From Sphingosinicella sp942492965 (lineage in GTDB: Bacteria; Pseudomonadota; Alphaproteobacteria; Sphingomonadales; Sphingomonadaceae): a stretch of DNA of 64,000 nucleotides. Below, piece after piece: positions 33,034-40,391 of this stretch (within the stretch, counting starts at the first letter, position 1; each line of letters begins with the position of its first letter). The notes under the pieces are model-generated. The model worked only from the letters and a program-made list of their open reading frames with translations, ran no database searches and was not told the DNA's origin. The translations under genes were made by a program, and so were the position numbers. The DNA is taken from assembly GCA_942492965.1 (NCBI GenBank), contig OW818656.1:1612001-1676000 (forward strand), written 5' to 3'.

Positions 33034-34072
33034 GTTCGGTCTCCTTCAATGTATCCAGCACCTGAACGGCGATGCGGCGGAAGGCGTTCCCCGCCGGGTC
33101 ATCGCGAAGCGCAACGGGTGTGCCGGCGTCGCTCGCCTCGCGGATGCCGATTTCAAGCGGGATGCCGCCGAGGAAGGCGATGCCCATCGTCCTCGCGGCA
33201 TCCTCCGCGCCGCCGTGCCCGAAGATGTGGCTTTCATGGCCGCACGCCGGGCAATGGAAGGTCGACATGTTTTCGATCATGCCGAGGATCGGCACGCCGA
33301 CCTTGCCGAACATCGCGACCGCCTTTTTCGCGTCGATGAGCGCGAGATCCTGCGGCGTCGAGACGATCACCGCGCCCGCGAGCGGCACCTTCTGCGCCAT
33401 CGTGAGCTGGATATCGCCGGTGCCCGGCGGCAGATCGACAACGAGCACGTCGAGCGGCCCCCACTCGGTTTGCGTCAGCATCTGCATCAGCGCGCTCGAC
33501 GCCATCGGCCCGCGCCAGACGACAGCGCGATCGGGATCGGTCATCGCGCCGATCGAGACGGCCTTCAAACCGTGCACCTCGGCGGGCTGGATGAGCTTCT
33601 CGCGCAGCGTCAGCCGCTCCTGCCGCCCCATCAGCATCGGCACGGACGGGCCGTAGATGTCGGCGTCGAGCAGCCCGACCCTGAGCCCCTGCGACGCCAG
33701 CGCGACGGCGAGGTTCGCGGCGACGGTCGATTTGCCGACGCCACCCTTGCCCGAGCCGACGGCGATGATGTGGCGGATTTCGGGAAGCGGTGCCGGCGCG
33801 GTCGGGTGCGGCCCCTGCGGCGCATCGCCGCGTTCGGCGGTGGTGATGATGCGCGCACCCTCGACGCCCGGCACAGCGCGCAGCGCGGCATCGACGCGCG
33901 CCTCCAGCGTCTTCGCGTCGTGCGGCGAAAGCCCGTCCACGGCAAGCACCAGCCCGGCCTGCGCGCTTCGCAGCACGATGCCCGAAACGCGCCCGGCGCT
34001 TACGATATCCTTGCCCGATACCGGGTCCGCAAGCCGCTCAAGCGCCGCGCGCAACAGGTCTTCGCCCGCCAT
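33014..34072 (-). CDS. apbC: Mrp/NBP35 family iron-sulfur cluster carrier ATPase
   Basis: A 352-residue Fe-S carrier. An N-terminal DUF59-like segment (about 1-75) is followed by a deviant Walker A GKGGVGKS (108-115) with its signature first Lys. The DADIYGPSVPML and DLPPGTGD motifs and the cluster-binding CPAC (Cys274, Cys277) follow. ATG 34072 has AAGGAGTG just upstream; the longer open frame is antisense to the Gly-rich start of hflK. It delivers clusters made by systems such as the suf operon at the right edge of this window. Confidence 0.95.
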   Translation of the reverse strand: MAGEDLLRAALERLADPVSGKDIVSAGRVSGIVLRSAQAGLVLAVDGLSPHDAKTLEARVDAALRAVPGVEGARIITTAERGDAPQGPHPTAPAPLPEIRHIIAVGSGKGGVGKSTVAANLAVALASQGLRVGLLDADIYGPSVPMLMGRQERLTLREKLIQPAEVHGLKAVSIGAMTDPDRAVVWRGPMASSALMQMLTQTEWGPLDVLVVDLPPGTGDIQLTMAQKVPLAGAVIVSTPQDLALIDAKKAVAMFGKVGVPILGMIENMSTFHCPACGHESHIFGHGGAEDAARTMGIAFLGGIPLEIGIREASDAGTPVALRDDPAGNAFRRIAVQVLDTLKETERAADRR

Positions 34073-34160
34073 TTTCACTCCTTGCCGGTCAGCATGTCTC
34101 GCAAATGCGCGGAGGCGTCCGTATATAGGCTGTTCATCGGAAGCAATCGACGGGTAGCGA

Positions 34161-35216
34161 ATGCCTTGGGAGAACAACAGTAACAATTCCGGGCCTTGGG
34201 GCAGCGGCAACGGCAACGGTCCGCGCAACCCCTGGGGTGGCGGCTCGGGCGGCGGCTCCGGCGGCGGCGGCGGCAATCGCGGCGGCGGCGGCAGCGGACC
34301 CGATTTCGACGATTTCATCCGCCGCAGCCAGGAACGGCTTCGTTCCGGCCTGCCCGGCGGCTCCAAAGGCGGTTCGATGCCGTGGGGCTATGTGATCCTC
34401 GGCATCGTGCTCGTCTGGGTCGCGTTCACATCGTTCTACCGCGTGGTGCCGGAGGAACGCGGCGTCGTGCAGCGCTTCGGCGCCTATTCGCGCACGACTG
34501 GGCCGGGTATGCACTTCAAGCTGCCCGCACCGTTCGAAACCGTGACCAAGCCCGCGGTTGAAACCGTCGCCACGATCGACATCGGATCAACGGACGCATC
34601 GACCGAGAACCTGATGCTGACGGGCGATCAGAACATCATCGACATCGCCTACGCAATCCGCTGGAAAATCAAGGACCCGGTGCAGTTCCTGTTCCAGCTC
34701 GCCGAGCCCGAAACCACGATCCGCGAGGTCGCCGAATCGGCGATGCGCGCGGAAGTGGCGCGCGTTCCGCTCGACGCCGCGATCGGGCCCCAGCGGGCGC
34801 AGATCGCCGAGCAGGTGCGGGTTCGCACGCAGGAGATGCTCGACAGCTACAAGGCCGGCATCGACATCGTCGGCGTCGACATCAAGCAGGCGGACCCGCC
34901 CGCCGCCGTCGATACGGCGTTCAAGGACGTGTCCGCCGCGCAGCAGAACGCCGAACAGTATCTGAACGAGGCGCGCCGCTATTCACAGTCGCTGCTTTCG
35001 CTGGCGCAGGGACAAGCCGCCGCCTTCGACGCTGTGTACGAACAATATCGGCTGGCGCCGGAAGTGACGCGCAAACGCATGTATCTGGAGACGATGGAAG
35101 AGGTGCTGGGCAAGGTGGACAAGACGATCATCGAGGCTGACGGCGTCGTCCCCTATCTGCCGCTGCCGGAAGTGCGCAAACGTGCCGTTGCGAACGCGGC
35201 GGGAGACGCGCAATGA
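34161..35216 (+). CDS. hflK: FtsH protease modulator HflK
   Basis: A 351-residue SPFH-domain protein. Residues 1-48 are low complexity, made of Gly, Asn and Ser. One transmembrane helix at about 76-92 follows, then a periplasmic SPFH domain (RVVPEERGVVQRFGAYSRTT, FKLPAPFETVTKP) and a long helix. HflK and HflC form a cage around the FtsH protease and control its access to membrane substrates. It overlaps hflC by 4 bp (ATGA). Confidence 0.95.
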   Translation: MPWENNSNNSGPWGSGNGNGPRNPWGGGSGGGSGGGGGNRGGGGSGPDFDDFIRRSQERLRSGLPGGSKGGSMPWGYVILGIVLVWVAFTSFYRVVPEERGVVQRFGAYSRTTGPGMHFKLPAPFETVTKPAVETVATIDIGSTDASTENLMLTGDQNIIDIAYAIRWKIKDPVQFLFQLAEPETTIREVAESAMRAEVARVPLDAAIGPQRAQIAEQVRVRTQEMLDSYKAGIDIVGVDIKQADPPAAVDTAFKDVSAAQQNAEQYLNEARRYSQSLLSLAQGQAAAFDAVYEQYRLAPEVTRKRMYLETMEEVLGKVDKTIIEADGVVPYLPLPEVRKRAVANAAGDAQ

Positions 35217-36055
35217 CCTTGCTTCGCAACCCGATCGCGCTCGTCGGCCTCGCCTTCCTTGCGCTGATCCTGATTACGACGTCGCTGTTCACCGTCTCCG
35301 AATCGCAGCAGGCGATCATCGTGCGGCTCGGCAAGCCCGACAGGATCGTCAACCGCTACGACGCCGACGATCCCTTCGGCGCCACGGGCGCCGGGCTGAC
35401 GCTGAAGGCGCCGTTCATCGAAAACGTCGTGTGGGTCGACAAGCGCATCCGCGATCTCGACATGCCGCAGCAGGTGGTGCTTTCCACCGATCAGCTGCGC
35501 CTTGTCGTGGATGCCTTCGCACGCTTCCGGATCGTCGATCCGCTGCGCATGTACCAGACCGTGCGATCGGAAGACCGCGTCGCCGACGAACTGTCGCGCA
35601 TTCTCGGCTCGCGCCTGCGCAACGAGCTCGGCCGGCAGACGTTCGCGACGCTGCTCAGCCCCGAACGCGGCCAGCTGATGGACACGATCCAGGAGGCGGT
35701 GAACCGCGAAGCGCGCCGCTACGGCGCCGAAATCGTCGATGTGCGTATCAAGCGCGCCGACCTGCCGCCGGGCGATCCCTTGCAGTCCGCGTTCCTGCGG
35801 ATGCAGACCGCGCGCCAGCAGGAAGCCGAATCGATCCGCGCGCAGGGCCGCAAGCAGGCGCAGATCATCCGCGCCGAAGCCGACGCCGAGGCATCGCGCG
35901 TGTATGCGCAGTCCTTCGGCAAGGATAAGGACTTTTACGCCTTCTACCGCGCGATGCAGGCGTACCGGACCACGTTCAACGACGGCAATGCCAGCGTGAT
36001 TCTCTCGCCCGACAATGAATTCCTGCGCGAGTTCCAAGGGGTCCGCGGCCGCTGA
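35213..36055 (+). CDS. hflC: FtsH protease modulator HflC
   Basis: A 280-residue partner of HflK with an N-terminal transmembrane helix (about 7-23). The SPFH domain has SESQQAIIVRLGKPDRIVN, GLTLKAPFIENVVWVDKR and RDLDMPQQVVLSTDQLRLVV. A long helix with REARRYGAEIVDVRIKRADL follows. The start overlaps the hflK stop. A protease gene (degP) follows 117 bp later on the same strand, a common neighbour order. Confidence 0.95.
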   Translation: MTLLRNPIALVGLAFLALILITTSLFTVSESQQAIIVRLGKPDRIVNRYDADDPFGATGAGLTLKAPFIENVVWVDKRIRDLDMPQQVVLSTDQLRLVVDAFARFRIVDPLRMYQTVRSEDRVADELSRILGSRLRNELGRQTFATLLSPERGQLMDTIQEAVNREARRYGAEIVDVRIKRADLPPGDPLQSAFLRMQTARQQEAESIRAQGRKQAQIIRAEADAEASRVYAQSFGKDKDFYAFYRAMQAYRTTFNDGNASVILSPDNEFLREFQGVRGR

Positions 36056-36172
36056 TCCGTATGGGAAACGACCGCCTTGCGGCGGTTCGGTTACAGGGAT
36101 GAAGACATCAGGGGCAGATTGTATTGACGCCGGGCGGTGCTTACATGGCGTCAACTTGAGGAGACGAGATAG

Positions 36173-37723
36173 GTGCGTATCGCATTAGCCATGACCGGCG
36201 CGGCTGTTCTGTTTGCCAGCGCCGCGACACTTGCCCTTCAGGAACCGGGCCACGCCCAGCAGGCGGCACAGGAATCGCTGAGCGCGCAGCCGCTGGCCGC
36301 CCCCGGCGGCGCGCCCGGCAGCTTCGCGGACCTCACCGCGCGCCTGCAACCCGCGGTGGTCAACGTTTCGACCACGCAGGAGATCGAGGTCGGCCGCCTG
36401 CGCGGCATCCCGCGCCTGGCGCCCGGCACGCCGCTCGACGAGCTGTTCCGCCGCTTCCAGGAGCAGCAGCAGGACGGTCAGGAACCCGAGACGCGCGAGG
36501 CGCAGTCGCTCGGCTCCGGCTTCATCATCTCGCCCGACGGCTATGTCGTCACCAACAACCACGTCGTCACCGGGCGCGGCGGCACCGAGCCGGTCGACAA
36601 GATCACCGTGACACTTTCCGACCGCACCGAATATTCGGCGCGCATCGTGGGCCGCGATCCGCTTTCGGACCTCGCGCTGCTGAAGATCGAGGGCAAGGAT
36701 TTGCCCTATGTACGCTTCGGCCAGTCCGAGCGCGTGCGCGTCGGCGACTGGGTGATCGCGATCGGCAACCCCTTCGGCCTTGGCGGCACGGTGACGGCGG
36801 GCATCGTCTCGGCGCTCCACCGCAACATCCAGGCCGGGCAGTACGACCGCTACATCCAGACCGACGCCTCGATCAACCAGGGCAACTCGGGCGGACCGAT
36901 GTTCGACCTCGCCGGCAACGTGATCGGCGTGAACACGGCGATCTTCTCGCCGACCGGCGGCAACGTGGGCATCGGATTCGCGATTCCCGCGGAGCAGGCT
37001 TCACCCGTCATCGACCAGCTGCGCTCGATCGGCCGCGTGCGGCGCGGCTACCTCGGCGTCAGCATCCAGCCGGTGACGCCTGAAATTGCCTCTGCGCTCG
37101 GGCTCCAGAAAGATCGCGGCGAGATCGTCGCCAGCGTCGAGAACGACGGCCCGGCGAAGAAGGCGGGCATCCTTGCCGGCGACGTCATCACGCGCGTGAA
37201 CGGCCAGGAAGTGACCGTCGACAACACGCTCTCGTCGATCGTCGCGAACAGCGGCATCGGCAGCCGCGTGCCGATCGAGCTCTACCGGAAGGGCAAGCGC
37301 CAGACCGTGCAGGCGACGCTCGTCGAACGTCCCGCCGAGATCGCCGTCGCGGGCAGCGACGACGCGGCCCCGGGTGACGACAAGGCGGCGAACGAGGCGA
37401 CGGCCTCGGCGCGCCGCAGCCTCGGCATCACGCTTGCCGAACTGACGCCGGAGGTTCGCCGCCAGCTCGGCGTCGATACCGATGTCGAAGGTGTCGTGAT
37501 CGCCAGCCTCAACCGCAACAGCGATGCGGCCAAGCGCGGCCTGCAGCGCGGCGACGTGATCCTTTCGATCAACCAGCAGCCGACGAAGACACCCGCAGCC
37601 GCAGCCGCAGCCGTGGACGCGGCGCGCAAGGCCGGGCGCGACACGGTGGTGCTGTTCGTGAAGCGCGGAGCGCGCCCGCCGCAGTTCATCGGCATCGCCA
37701 TGATGGGCAAGGACGAGGGCTGA
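36173..37723 (+). CDS. degP: Do family periplasmic serine protease/chaperone (DegP/HtrA)
   Basis: A 516-residue secreted protease with a signal peptide ending near GHAQQ. The trypsin-like domain has triad His130 (TNNHVV), Asp166 (DPLSDLALL) and Ser239 (NQGNSGGP). Two PDZ domains follow (about 300-385 and 415-505). It degrades or refolds misfolded envelope proteins. GTG 36173 has GAGGAG about 9 bp upstream; an internal ATG at 36191 would shorten the signal peptide. Imperfect GCAGCC repeats near 37593-37612 code a poly-Ala stretch in PDZ2. A strong terminator follows. Confidence 0.95.
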   Translation: MRIALAMTGAAVLFASAATLALQEPGHAQQAAQESLSAQPLAAPGGAPGSFADLTARLQPAVVNVSTTQEIEVGRLRGIPRLAPGTPLDELFRRFQEQQQDGQEPETREAQSLGSGFIISPDGYVVTNNHVVTGRGGTEPVDKITVTLSDRTEYSARIVGRDPLSDLALLKIEGKDLPYVRFGQSERVRVGDWVIAIGNPFGLGGTVTAGIVSALHRNIQAGQYDRYIQTDASINQGNSGGPMFDLAGNVIGVNTAIFSPTGGNVGIGFAIPAEQASPVIDQLRSIGRVRRGYLGVSIQPVTPEIASALGLQKDRGEIVASVENDGPAKKAGILAGDVITRVNGQEVTVDNTLSSIVANSGIGSRVPIELYRKGKRQTVQATLVERPAEIAVAGSDDAAPGDDKAANEATASARRSLGITLAELTPEVRRQLGVDTDVEGVVIASLNRNSDAAKRGLQRGDVILSINQQPTKTPAAAAAAVDAARKAGRDTVVLFVKRGARPPQFIGIAMMGKDEG

Positions 37724-37750
37724 GCCCCAAACCCTTCGCACGGAAACACA

Positions 37751-37791
37751 AACCCCGGCCCCGACACGTTCGCGGCCGGGGTTTTTTCTTT
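37751..37791 (+). terminator. rho-independent terminator after degP
   Basis: Perfect 10-bp stem AACCCCGGCC (37751-37760) with GGCCGGGGTT (37774-37783), 13-base loop, followed by TTTTCTTTT. It lies 28 bp after the degP stop. Confidence 0.93.
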
Positions 37792-37837
37792 TCGCGCGAC
37801 ATGCTTTAGTTGATCGCAGGCGGACAGGGAGTGGGTG

Positions 37838-39460
37838 ATGGGAACGATCTTCGTCGGGGCGGCGGGCGACAAACGTCTCGAACTCGACCTGAAACGCGCC
37901 AACCGGCACGGGCTGATCGCGGGCGCGACCGGCACCGGCAAGACGGTGAGCCTGCAGATCCTCGCCGAAGGCTTCTCCAAGATCGGCGTGCCCGTGTTCA
38001 TGGCGGACGTGAAGGGCGATCTCGCCGGGCTCGCCATGCCGGGATCGGCAACGCACAAGGCGCACGACGCCTTGCAGAAACGCGCCGCCGGAATGGGCCT
38101 CGCGGATTATGTCTATGAAGCCTTTCCGGTCGTGTTCTGGGACCTGTTCGGCGAGCAGGGGCACCCGGTGCGGACCACGGTTTCCGAGATGGGGCCGCTG
38201 CTGCTCTCCCGCCTGATGGGGCTCAACGAAACGCAGGAGGGCGTGCTCACCATCGCGTTCCGCATCGCCGACGAGGAGCAGCTGATGCTGCTCGACCTCA
38301 AGGATCTGCAATCGATGCTGACGTATGTGGCGGACAATGCCGCGACGATCGGCACGCGCTACGGCAATGTCACCAAGGCGAGCGTCGGCGCCATCCAGCG
38401 GCAACTGCTGGTGCTGGAGAACGAGGGCGGCGCGCGCTTCTTCGCCGAGCCCGCGCTCGACGTGAAGGATTTCATGCAGGTGGCAGGCGACGGCAGGGGC
38501 CAGGTGAACATCCTTGCGGCCGACAAATTGATGCAGAGCCCGCGGCTTTATTCGACGTTCCTGCTGTGGCTGCTCTCCGAACTGTTCGAAGCGCTGCCCG
38601 AGGTGGGCGACCCCGACCAGCCGAAAATGGTGTTCTTCTTCGACGAGGCGCACCTGCTGTTCGACGAGGCCCCGAAGGCGCTGCTCGAGAAGATCGAGCA
38701 GGTCGTGCGGCTGATCCGTTCGAAGGGCGTCGGCGTCTATTTCATCACGCAGAACCCGATCGACGTGCCCGAAGGCGTCGGCGGGCAGCTCGGCAACCGC
38801 ATCCAGCACGCGCTGCGCGCCTTCACGCCGCGCGACCAGAAGGCGATCAAGGCGGCTGCCGAGACGTTCCGCGTCAATCCGGGGCTCGATGTCGTGACCG
38901 CGATCACCGAGCTGAAGGTCGGCGAGGCGCTCGTCTCGCTGCTCGACGGCGACGGCGCGCCCGCGCCGGTGGAGCGCGCGCTCATCCGCCCGCCCTGCTC
39001 GCGACTCGGGCCGCTCACCGAGCAGGAGCGCAAGGTGATGATCGCAAGCTCGCCGTTCGCGGGGCGCTATGAGGAGAGCATCGACCGCGAATCGGCGTTC
39101 GAGATTCTGAAAGGTCGCGCGGAGCAGGCGCTTGAAGACGCAGAGATCGAAAACATAGAGGAAGACGCGCCCGCGGCGCGCGGCAGGACCGGCAGCAACT
39201 GGTCGAACAGCATCCTCGGCAAGATCGCGGGCGCAGTGATCGGCGCGTTCGTCGCCAAGAAGGCGCGTGACTTCGGGGACAGCCTTTCGGGCAAGAAGCC
39301 TTCGCGGCGCAGCACATCGGCAACTTCGACCGCAGTCGGAACCGCGGGCAGCCAGATCGGCTACGAGATCGGCAAGGCGATCGCGGGCCCGATGGGCGGA
39401 CGCATCGGCCGCGGCGTGCTCGGAAGCTTCAGCCGCGGGATGGCGAAGAAGATCGGCTGA
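37838..39460 (+). CDS. DUF853 family HerA-like ATPase (YjgR-like)
   Basis: A 540-residue P-loop ATPase of the HerA/FtsK superfamily. It has Walker A GATGTGKT (29-36), the DVKGDLAG segment, Walker B VFFFDEAHLLFD, and arginine-containing C-terminal motifs. The DUF853 architecture ends with a Gly/Ala-rich segment (residues about 440-540). The cellular role of YjgR proteins is unknown; DNA translocation is inferred from the superfamily. ATG 37838 is preferred over GTG 37835 because GGGAG lies 6 bp before it. It converges with the DUF3035 gene with 3 bp between stops. Confidence 0.9.
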   Translation: MGTIFVGAAGDKRLELDLKRANRHGLIAGATGTGKTVSLQILAEGFSKIGVPVFMADVKGDLAGLAMPGSATHKAHDALQKRAAGMGLADYVYEAFPVVFWDLFGEQGHPVRTTVSEMGPLLLSRLMGLNETQEGVLTIAFRIADEEQLMLLDLKDLQSMLTYVADNAATIGTRYGNVTKASVGAIQRQLLVLENEGGARFFAEPALDVKDFMQVAGDGRGQVNILAADKLMQSPRLYSTFLLWLLSELFEALPEVGDPDQPKMVFFFDEAHLLFDEAPKALLEKIEQVVRLIRSKGVGVYFITQNPIDVPEGVGGQLGNRIQHALRAFTPRDQKAIKAAAETFRVNPGLDVVTAITELKVGEALVSLLDGDGAPAPVERALIRPPCSRLGPLTEQERKVMIASSPFAGRYEESIDRESAFEILKGRAEQALEDAEIENIEEDAPAARGRTGSNWSNSILGKIAGAVIGAFVAKKARDFGDSLSGKKPSRRSTSATSTAVGTAGSQIGYEIGKAIAGPMGGRIGRGVLGSFSRGMAKKIG

Positions 39461-39463
39461 CGA

Positions 39464-39895
39464 TCAGCCGTTGATCGAAACGCTGGCCGTCGCCGGGTCC
39501 GTATTGGCGGGCTGCGCGTCGATGATCGTTTTCAGAAGCGCGCCCTTGTTGACGACCTCCGTGGCGGGGTCGCCCGCCGTGGAGCGCGCCGACGGATCGG
39601 GACGCGTGGCGCCCGCGTCGTCGAGGAGCTTCTGCTCTCCGGCCGATTTCGGCGCGGGGCGCACGCCGGGGCCGAACAGCGCTTCCATCGCCTGCGTCTG
39701 CGCATCGGTTTCCATCGGGCGCGGCGCACCGGGGCGCGGCGGCGCGAGGTTGTAGTCCGGCGGCACGACCAGCGGCGCGGAGCGGCCGATGGCGAACTCG
39801 TCCGGCGCATCGCGCCCGAACATGCCGCTGCTGCCGCAGGCGGAAAGACCAAGCACCGTGATTGCCGCAAGGGCAGCGCGCGTCAGGGAAGACAT
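39464..39895 (-). CDS. DUF3035 lipoprotein
   Basis: A 143-residue predicted lipoprotein: MSSLTRAALAAITVLGLSAC has a good lipobox (LSAC). The mature part contains DEFAIGRSAPLVVPPDYNL, the defining segment of the DUF3035 family (alphaproteobacterial, beta-barrel-assembly-like lipoproteins in some annotations). It follows lspA by 16 bp; lspA is the enzyme that matures lipoproteins. ATG 39895 is the start that gives a normal signal peptide. Confidence 0.88.
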   Translation of the reverse strand: MSSLTRAALAAITVLGLSACGSSGMFGRDAPDEFAIGRSAPLVVPPDYNLAPPRPGAPRPMETDAQTQAMEALFGPGVRPAPKSAGEQKLLDDAGATRPDPSARSTAGDPATEVVNKGALLKTIIDAQPANTDPATASVSING

Positions 39896-39911
39896 GCTTT
39901 TCAACTCCACT

Positions 39912-40391
39912 TCATTCTGCTGCCGCAGGCTTGCGTTCGAAGAACGCGCGCAGCAGCAGGATTGCGACACCTATCGTAATCGCCGCGTCGGCGACATTGA
40001 AGACGTAAAAGCTCCACGCGCCGACATGGACGTGGACGAAATCGACGACATAGCCGAAACGCACGCGATCGACGATGTTGCCGAGCGCGCCGCCGAGCAC
40101 GAGCGCGAGCGCCAGAATATCGATGCGGTTCGTTTCCTTGCGCATCCACCACGCAACGCCCGCCGCGATGAGCGCGGTGACGGCGGTGAGGATCCAGCGC
40201 TCCTTCGCGCCGTCCGCCTGGAGCAGCCCCATCGATACGCCGCGATTTTCCACCCACGTGAGGCTGAGGACCGGCAAGAGATTGATGCTGCCCTTCGCCT
40301 GCAGGCCGATGCCGGCGATAATCCACAGCTTCACGAGTTGATCGACGACGAAGATCGCCGCCGCGACGAGATAACCCTTCGCGGCGGTCAC
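39912..40391 (-). CDS. lspA: lipoprotein signal peptidase (signal peptidase II)
   Basis: A 159-residue inner-membrane aspartyl protease that cleaves signal peptides of prolipoproteins. It has four transmembrane helices, the conserved VDQLVKLW and VENRGVSMGLLQ, and both catalytic Asp regions LGGALGNIVDRVRFGYVVDF and FNVADAAITIG. I choose GTG 40391, whose codon shares GTGA with the ileS stop; an ATG at 40418 inside ileS is a weaker alternative. Confidence 0.94.
   Translation of the reverse strand: MTAAKGYLVAAAIFVVDQLVKLWIIAGIGLQAKGSINLLPVLSLTWVENRGVSMGLLQADGAKERWILTAVTALIAAGVAWWMRKETNRIDILALALVLGGALGNIVDRVRFGYVVDFVHVHVGAWSFYVFNVADAAITIGVAILLLRAFFERKPAAAE

Noticed and set aside
34161..34366. 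Proline-rich N-terminal extension of the Mrp protein
   Set aside because: It is antisense to the Gly-rich start of hflK; ATG 34072 has a strong ribosome site and matches family length.
36060..36095. Terminator between hflC and degP
   Set aside because: Only a roughly 6-bp stem (ACCGCC/GGCGGT) with no T-run; not strong enough to call.
37590..37620. GCAGCC repeat as a regulatory or phase-variable element
   Set aside because: Short imperfect run inside the degP PDZ2 coding region, in frame and coding alanines; too short to be a convincing phase-variation tract.
37001..38809. 602-codon open frame opposite degP and the DUF853 gene
   Set aside because: Runs through two real genes and a clear terminator on the other strand; no recognisable protein.
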